A DNA stretch of 64,000 bases from Acinetobacter rathckeae (GTDB lineage Bacteria; Pseudomonadota; Gammaproteobacteria; Pseudomonadales; Moraxellaceae): contig NZ_VTDO01000001.1 of the NCBI RefSeq assembly GCF_015627125.1, positions 434,001-498,000 of the forward strand. The letters run 5' to 3'. The translations under genes were made by a program, and so were the position numbers. This document shows, one piece after another, positions 59,947 to 64,000 of the stretch. Every line of letters starts with the position of its first letter. Positions within the stretch are counted from its first letter, which is position 1. The notes under the pieces were generated by a model. That model was not told the origin of the DNA and made no database searches. It saw only the letters and a program-made list of their open reading frames with translations.

Positions 59947-62643
59947 ATGCTTTTAAAAACACATTTTAAAAAATTGCGACTTGTTCAGCATGTTCAGTCC
60001 ATATTAAAAATAGATGACAAACCTTACTTAATATGTATTGCCTTGTTGGCCAGCTGTGCGATGACGCAGTCTTTTGCACAAGATACATCGTCAAATAGTT
60101 CACAGCCTAATACACAAAACGCAACTACAGCAACGCCTCAGCAAGTCAGTACAATTACATCTAATACAACAGACAGTATGCAGTTATTACAACAGCAGCA
60201 ACAAAACCCTGCTTTAACAGATTTTAAGCCTGTTCACCTTGGTGACTTAGAGCAACTTCCTGCGGTTGCTGTTGATCCAAGTATGGCACAGCAAATTTTA
60301 AATGAAGCAGCACAAGCAAAACAACAAGCAGAGATAAATAGACAGCAAGGTGTTGCAGTGAATAGCCAAATTTCTGCACAAACCATGCAAAGTCTAACAG
60401 ACACAAGTATACCATCTGTGCAAGTGAATCAGATTATTACTGATATTCAAACGGCACATGAGCAAGACCTTGCTCAAGCACGTGCTAATGATGCGAATCC
60501 TCAAGCAAAAAAAGGTGCAATTTTTAATGATACAACCTTCGAGATTGAACCACAGCATGCCCCTGAAAAGAATATTTTTAAACGTTGGTTTAATCGTTTA
60601 AAACCAAGCCAAGATACAGACAGTTTTGTTATTCCCAAAATTACAGCTGAAGTGCAAGGTGCTCCACCACTTTTAGAAACCAATATTAAAAATAAACTGT
60701 CTACATTTACTCAAGAAGCTTTTGACGATGAAAGTTCAGCGGTGCCACAACTGAGAACGCAAGTCCAGCAAGCTGCTCAAGCAGTTGGCTATTACAATGC
60801 AAAATTCAAATTTGAACGCCTAAGCAATAAAAAAGTTAAAGTCATTGTAGAGCCAAATCAACCTGTAACCGTTGCATCTCAAAATATTGAATTTTTTGGT
60901 GCAGGTAAAAATCTTGCACAGTTTCAGGTGATTCGTTTATTACCAGATTTAGAGGTTGGCGATATTCTCAATCAGGGGAAATATGAGCAGACCAAAACGC
61001 GTATTAATGATGTTGCTTCAGATAATGGTTTTTTTGATGCGTACTGGCAACTGCATGACCTAAAAATACAGTTACCTGAAAATAAAGCAGACATTAACTT
61101 ACGTTATGACACCGGACAGCGTTATAAGCTCGGTGATGTTGAATTTCGTATGAGTGACTCAAAAAAGCCATTTCCATTAAAAATGAGTGTTTTAAAGAGC
61201 ATGGTGCCGTGGCAAAGTGGTGATGATTATGCTTTTTGGCGTGTAAACACGCTTGCGAACAACTTAACCAACAGTCGTTACTTCAACTGGAGTTTAGTTG
61301 AAACGGTGAAACCTGACCCTATTTCAAAGCCTCAAGACTTACCACCAGATATACAAGCTTTGGTCGATGAAAAAAAGATCACACAAACCCAAGCTCAAAC
61401 CAGCTTACAAGATGAAAGTGTTCATGCTAATCAAGCATCAAAAAATAAAATAACAAATACAAATGAGCCTGCTAAAAAACAAACCGTTGCAGATGAAAAG
61501 CAGTTTGCAGGTGCACAAGAGCGTTCAACGACTAATGAACAAACAGAGGCGCAACAAATTAATGACAGCGACCAAGAAAAAGCGGAAGTAAGAAACAGTA
61601 AAAAAGTGCCTGTGATTGTGACTTTAAACGCAGATAAGCTCAACAGTGCCGAAGTGGGTGTAGGGTACGGGACAGACACGGGGTTTCGCCTACGTACACA
61701 ATACCGCCGTGCCATTGTAAACAGTTATGGGCATTCTTTTGATGCCAACATGGAGGTGTCACAGATTCGCCAAGCTGTAGACACGCATTATACCATTCCA
61801 TACAAACATCCTATTAATGACTACTTTAACTTAGTGAGTGGTTATGAACGTGAGGAGTTTACAGGCGTCGGTCCAGGCATGAGCTTAACCACAGAAACAG
61901 CCATTGCAGGTGCCGAGCGTGTCATACGTAATCCATTTGGTGGTTGGCAACAAACGTTTGGCTTTCGTTATCGTTTAGATAAAATTCACCAAATTGGCGA
62001 AGTGAATGAAGCTGACGTACCAAGTGCATTTTTACGTCCTGGTTCAAACCCACAACAGCAGGCATTATTGCTTGGTTATCAAATCTCACGTACCGACAGT
62101 AATGACCCTCTTAACCCTGTGAAAGGCTTTAAACAAAGCTACAAAATACAGCTTGGCTCAAAGTCAGTTGTTTCAGATGCCAATATGGCCATTTTAAGTG
62201 CTGACTGGGCAGGTATTTACTCTTTGGGGAGTAATTATGATCACCAATTTATCGCAAGTGCACAGTTGGCTTACATCTTTACCGATGACTTTGATAATGT
62301 GCCATATAACCTGAGATTTTTTGCAGGTGGAGATCAAAGTTTAAGAGGCTTTGACTATAAGAGTCTATCGCCTGAAGAAAATGGCTATAAAATTGGTGGT
62401 CAGGCTTTGGCTGTTGGGTCACTCGAATATAACTATCAATTTAAAGAAGGTTGGCGAGCAGCATTATTTACCGACTTTGGTAATGCCTATAACAAAGACT
62501 TTAGCAATCCAATTGCTTACAGTGTTGGTGTAGGTATCCGCTGGCGTTCCCCGATTGGTCCGATTCGTTTAGATGTTGCTTCGGGTATTTCAGACCCAGG
62601 TCACCCAATTCGACTACACTTCTTTATTGGTTCACAACTTTGA
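59947..62643 (+). CDS. tamA: Outer-membrane translocation assembly protein TamA
   Basis: About 898 residues from ATG 59947; upstream in-frame ATGs (from 59827) would place extra residues before the signal peptide (LICIALLASCAMTQSFAQ). A long Gln-rich linker is followed by POTRA-like repeats (TSQNIEFFGAGKNLAQFQV, QRYKLGDVEFRMSDS) with another low-complexity insert. The C-terminal Omp85 barrel has FFAGGDQSLRGFDYKSLSP and ends FFIGSQL. With TamB it helps insert proteins or move lipids across the periplasm. Longer than enterobacterial TamA because of the two Gln/Lys-rich linkers. Confidence 0.85.
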   Translation: MLLKTHFKKLRLVQHVQSILKIDDKPYLICIALLASCAMTQSFAQDTSSNSSQPNTQNATTATPQQVSTITSNTTDSMQLLQQQQQNPALTDFKPVHLGDLEQLPAVAVDPSMAQQILNEAAQAKQQAEINRQQGVAVNSQISAQTMQSLTDTSIPSVQVNQIITDIQTAHEQDLAQARANDANPQAKKGAIFNDTTFEIEPQHAPEKNIFKRWFNRLKPSQDTDSFVIPKITAEVQGAPPLLETNIKNKLSTFTQEAFDDESSAVPQLRTQVQQAAQAVGYYNAKFKFERLSNKKVKVIVEPNQPVTVASQNIEFFGAGKNLAQFQVIRLLPDLEVGDILNQGKYEQTKTRINDVASDNGFFDAYWQLHDLKIQLPENKADINLRYDTGQRYKLGDVEFRMSDSKKPFPLKMSVLKSMVPWQSGDDYAFWRVNTLANNLTNSRYFNWSLVETVKPDPISKPQDLPPDIQALVDEKKITQTQAQTSLQDESVHANQASKNKITNTNEPAKKQTVADEKQFAGAQERSTTNEQTEAQQINDSDQEKAEVRNSKKVPVIVTLNADKLNSAEVGVGYGTDTGFRLRTQYRRAIVNSYGHSFDANMEVSQIRQAVDTHYTIPYKHPINDYFNLVSGYEREEFTGVGPGMSLTTETAIAGAERVIRNPFGGWQQTFGFRYRLDKIHQIGEVNEADVPSAFLRPGSNPQQQALLLGYQISRTDSNDPLNPVKGFKQSYKIQLGSKSVVSDANMAILSADWAGIYSLGSNYDHQFIASAQLAYIFTDDFDNVPYNLRFFAGGDQSLRGFDYKSLSPEENGYKIGGQALAVGSLEYNYQFKEGWRAALFTDFGNAYNKDFSNPIAYSVGVGIRWRSPIGPIRLDVASGISDPGHPIRLHFFIGSQL

Positions 62644-62662
62644 TTTTGGGGTAACGTACTCA

Positions 62663-64000
62663 ATGACAATGCTTGAAGACAACACACAACAACAACCACA
62701 ACGTAGTTGGTTAAAGCGTATTCTTTGGTCAGTTCTCGGCACATTAATTGTTCTGTTTGTTGCGTTAGCGATTATGTTTTCTACAGACCGTGGCAGTCAG
62801 TTCTTACTTGATCGGGTGTTGAAAAATCAAAGTATGATGAGTTATCAATATGAAAGTGGTAGCTTTTTGTCGGGGTTAATGCTAAAAAATTTAGATATTC
62901 ATTTAACGGATTTAGACGTTAAAATGAAGCATGCCAATGTGGTGATTGGTTGGCGTGCGATTTTCAATAAAGAAGTCCATTTTTACAAAGCCAATATCCA
63001 AGAATTGCAAATTATTAATAAAAAGCCACCGAAAAATACGCCATTTGATTTCGCAGTCATAGACATGCCAGTGACGTTGCGTTTAGACCATGCAAATGTA
63101 GATAAACTTGAGTTAAAAACCACGACATCAAGTACAGAGATTAAAAATATTCAGTTAAACAATACCCTATGGAAAGGGACGAAGCTGAGTTTTAAAAATA
63201 CCTCATTAAACATACTTGACCAAGTTCTTGTAAAACAGGCCAATGGTCAGATGGACTTTCAACATAAATATCCATTACAAGCGACTGCTCAGGTCGATTT
63301 GCCATCACTTCATGCCATGAATATTAAAGATATTTTTGTTGATGTTCGAGGCACGTTAGATGCTTTGGCGACAGGTTTTGCAGTAAATACGCCTGATTTG
63401 CTCACAGGGCGTATGCTGATACACCCTGTACGAGATAACGTACCCATGCAGGGTCAGATAAATTTTAATCAATATCATTGGCCGATTGCCACAGATCAAA
63501 AGCTATTTACAGAAGCCGGTATTGCCCGCCTACAGGGTACTGCATCTGAAATGAATATCCATTTAAGTACAGATCTACAAGGCGTAGATGTACCTAAAGG
63601 GCAGTATCAAAGTGAGCTGAATGTAGACTATGTGCATCAATTAAATATTAAGCAGTTTACAGGCCAACTCATGGGTGGAACGCTTGATTTAAATGGTGTT
63701 TTAAATTGGGATAAAGCGCTCGCATGGGATATTAAAGGTACGCTTCAAGGCTTAAAGGCCACTGAAAAATCTATTCCGCAACAACTACAAGCCTATTTGC
63801 CACCAAACATGAATGGAAAACTCGGTGCAACAGGGTCACTCGATCAAGGTATGCATTTAAATGCATTCGTTGACTTTGATAAGTATGAGAAAATTCAGCT
63901 TAAGCTTAATCAAGCAGTACAACAAGACCCTAAAAAAGCACCGCCGTTAAATGTATTGGTGAACTGGCAGAATATGAACCGCAGTTTTCCATCGGTGGGG
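62663..64000 (+). CDS. tamB: Translocation assembly protein TamB (N-terminal part)
   Basis: 446 codons to the window edge, starting MTMLEDNTQQQPQRSWLKR with an inner-membrane anchor (SVLGTLIVLFVALAIMF). STDRGSQFLLDRVL, YEYQ-type strands and ESGSFLSGLMLKNLDIHL are the start of the AsmA/TamB-type beta-groove. It lies 19 bp after tamA, the usual operon. Confidence 0.9.
   Translation, partial: MTMLEDNTQQQPQRSWLKRILWSVLGTLIVLFVALAIMFSTDRGSQFLLDRVLKNQSMMSYQYESGSFLSGLMLKNLDIHLTDLDVKMKHANVVIGWRAIFNKEVHFYKANIQELQIINKKPPKNTPFDFAVIDMPVTLRLDHANVDKLELKTTTSSTEIKNIQLNNTLWKGTKLSFKNTSLNILDQVLVKQANGQMDFQHKYPLQATAQVDLPSLHAMNIKDIFVDVRGTLDALATGFAVNTPDLLTGRMLIHPVRDNVPMQGQINFNQYHWPIATDQKLFTEAGIARLQGTASEMNIHLSTDLQGVDVPKGQYQSELNVDYVHQLNIKQFTGQLMGGTLDLNGVLNWDKALAWDIKGTLQGLKATEKSIPQQLQAYLPPNMNGKLGATGSLDQGMHLNAFVDFDKYEKIQLKLNQAVQQDPKKAPPLNVLVNWQNMNRSFPSVG

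Overview
The window looks like a chromosome segment of an Acinetobacter-type gammaproteobacterium (Moraxellaceae). This is inferred from the AT-rich sequence, the low-GC codon use and the gene set (GTP-type PEP carboxykinase, Coq7, TamA/TamB, groES-groEL, tRNA-Cys/tRNA-Leu). No species can be named from the sequence alone. A complete-looking prophage of about 40.3 kb occupies the middle.

Left chromosomal part (1-13151): the start of a NarK-like nitrate/nitrite transporter on the minus strand. Next come two almost identical copies of tRNA-Leu(UAA) with their terminator, which bracket a Fur-box-preceded TonB siderophore receptor and a secreted protein. They are followed by tRNA-Cys, folD, a TIGR01777-type epimerase, a small lipoprotein, pckG, a lipid-kinase/metallophosphoesterase pair, and groES-groEL behind a sigma-32-like promoter.

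Prophage (13141-53503): it is inserted at the 3' end of groEL. A 17-bp direct repeat covering the last groEL codons and the stop lies at both ends, and TTACTCACAA-type repeats near each end look like integrase arm sites. The left arm reads leftward: SSB-like protein, RecA/Sak4-like ATPase, cytosine methyltransferase, zinc-ribbon protein and an excisionase-like protein. The immunity region holds an S24 repressor, a Cro-like gene, a CII-like gene, TTCGGTT-type operators and a candidate structured RNA. The rightward early operon has a Rha/KilAC regulator, an O-like initiator whose gene carries 23-bp-spaced iterons (a candidate origin), a P-like helicase loader, a DUF1064 nuclease-like protein and a Q-like antiterminator. 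A late promoter and terminator of lambda pR'/tR' type follow Q. The late operon encodes terminase, portal, prohead protease with a nested in-frame scaffold start, capsid, neck, a contractile tail (DUF3383 sheath, tube, chaperone with a predicted -1 frameshift, tape measure with a muramidase-like domain), baseplate, a beta-helix-type tailspike, and lysis genes (holin, SAR endolysin, nested Rz/Rz1). So it is a temperate myovirus-like phage with lambda-style control. Minus-strand accessory genes (LprI-like protein, zinc-ribbon membrane protein, a small pair under a palindromic promoter) interrupt it. The tyrosine integrase is next to attR.

Right chromosomal part (53504-64000): the displaced groEL terminator, a small membrane protein, a putative glycosyltransferase, tRNA-Val(GAC), an ABC1/UbiB-family protein, folB-folK, coq7, an LplT-like MFS transporter and tamA-tamB (tamB runs off the window).

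All assignments come from reading motifs and gene order. No database search was possible, and family names for less distinctive phage proteins are inferences.
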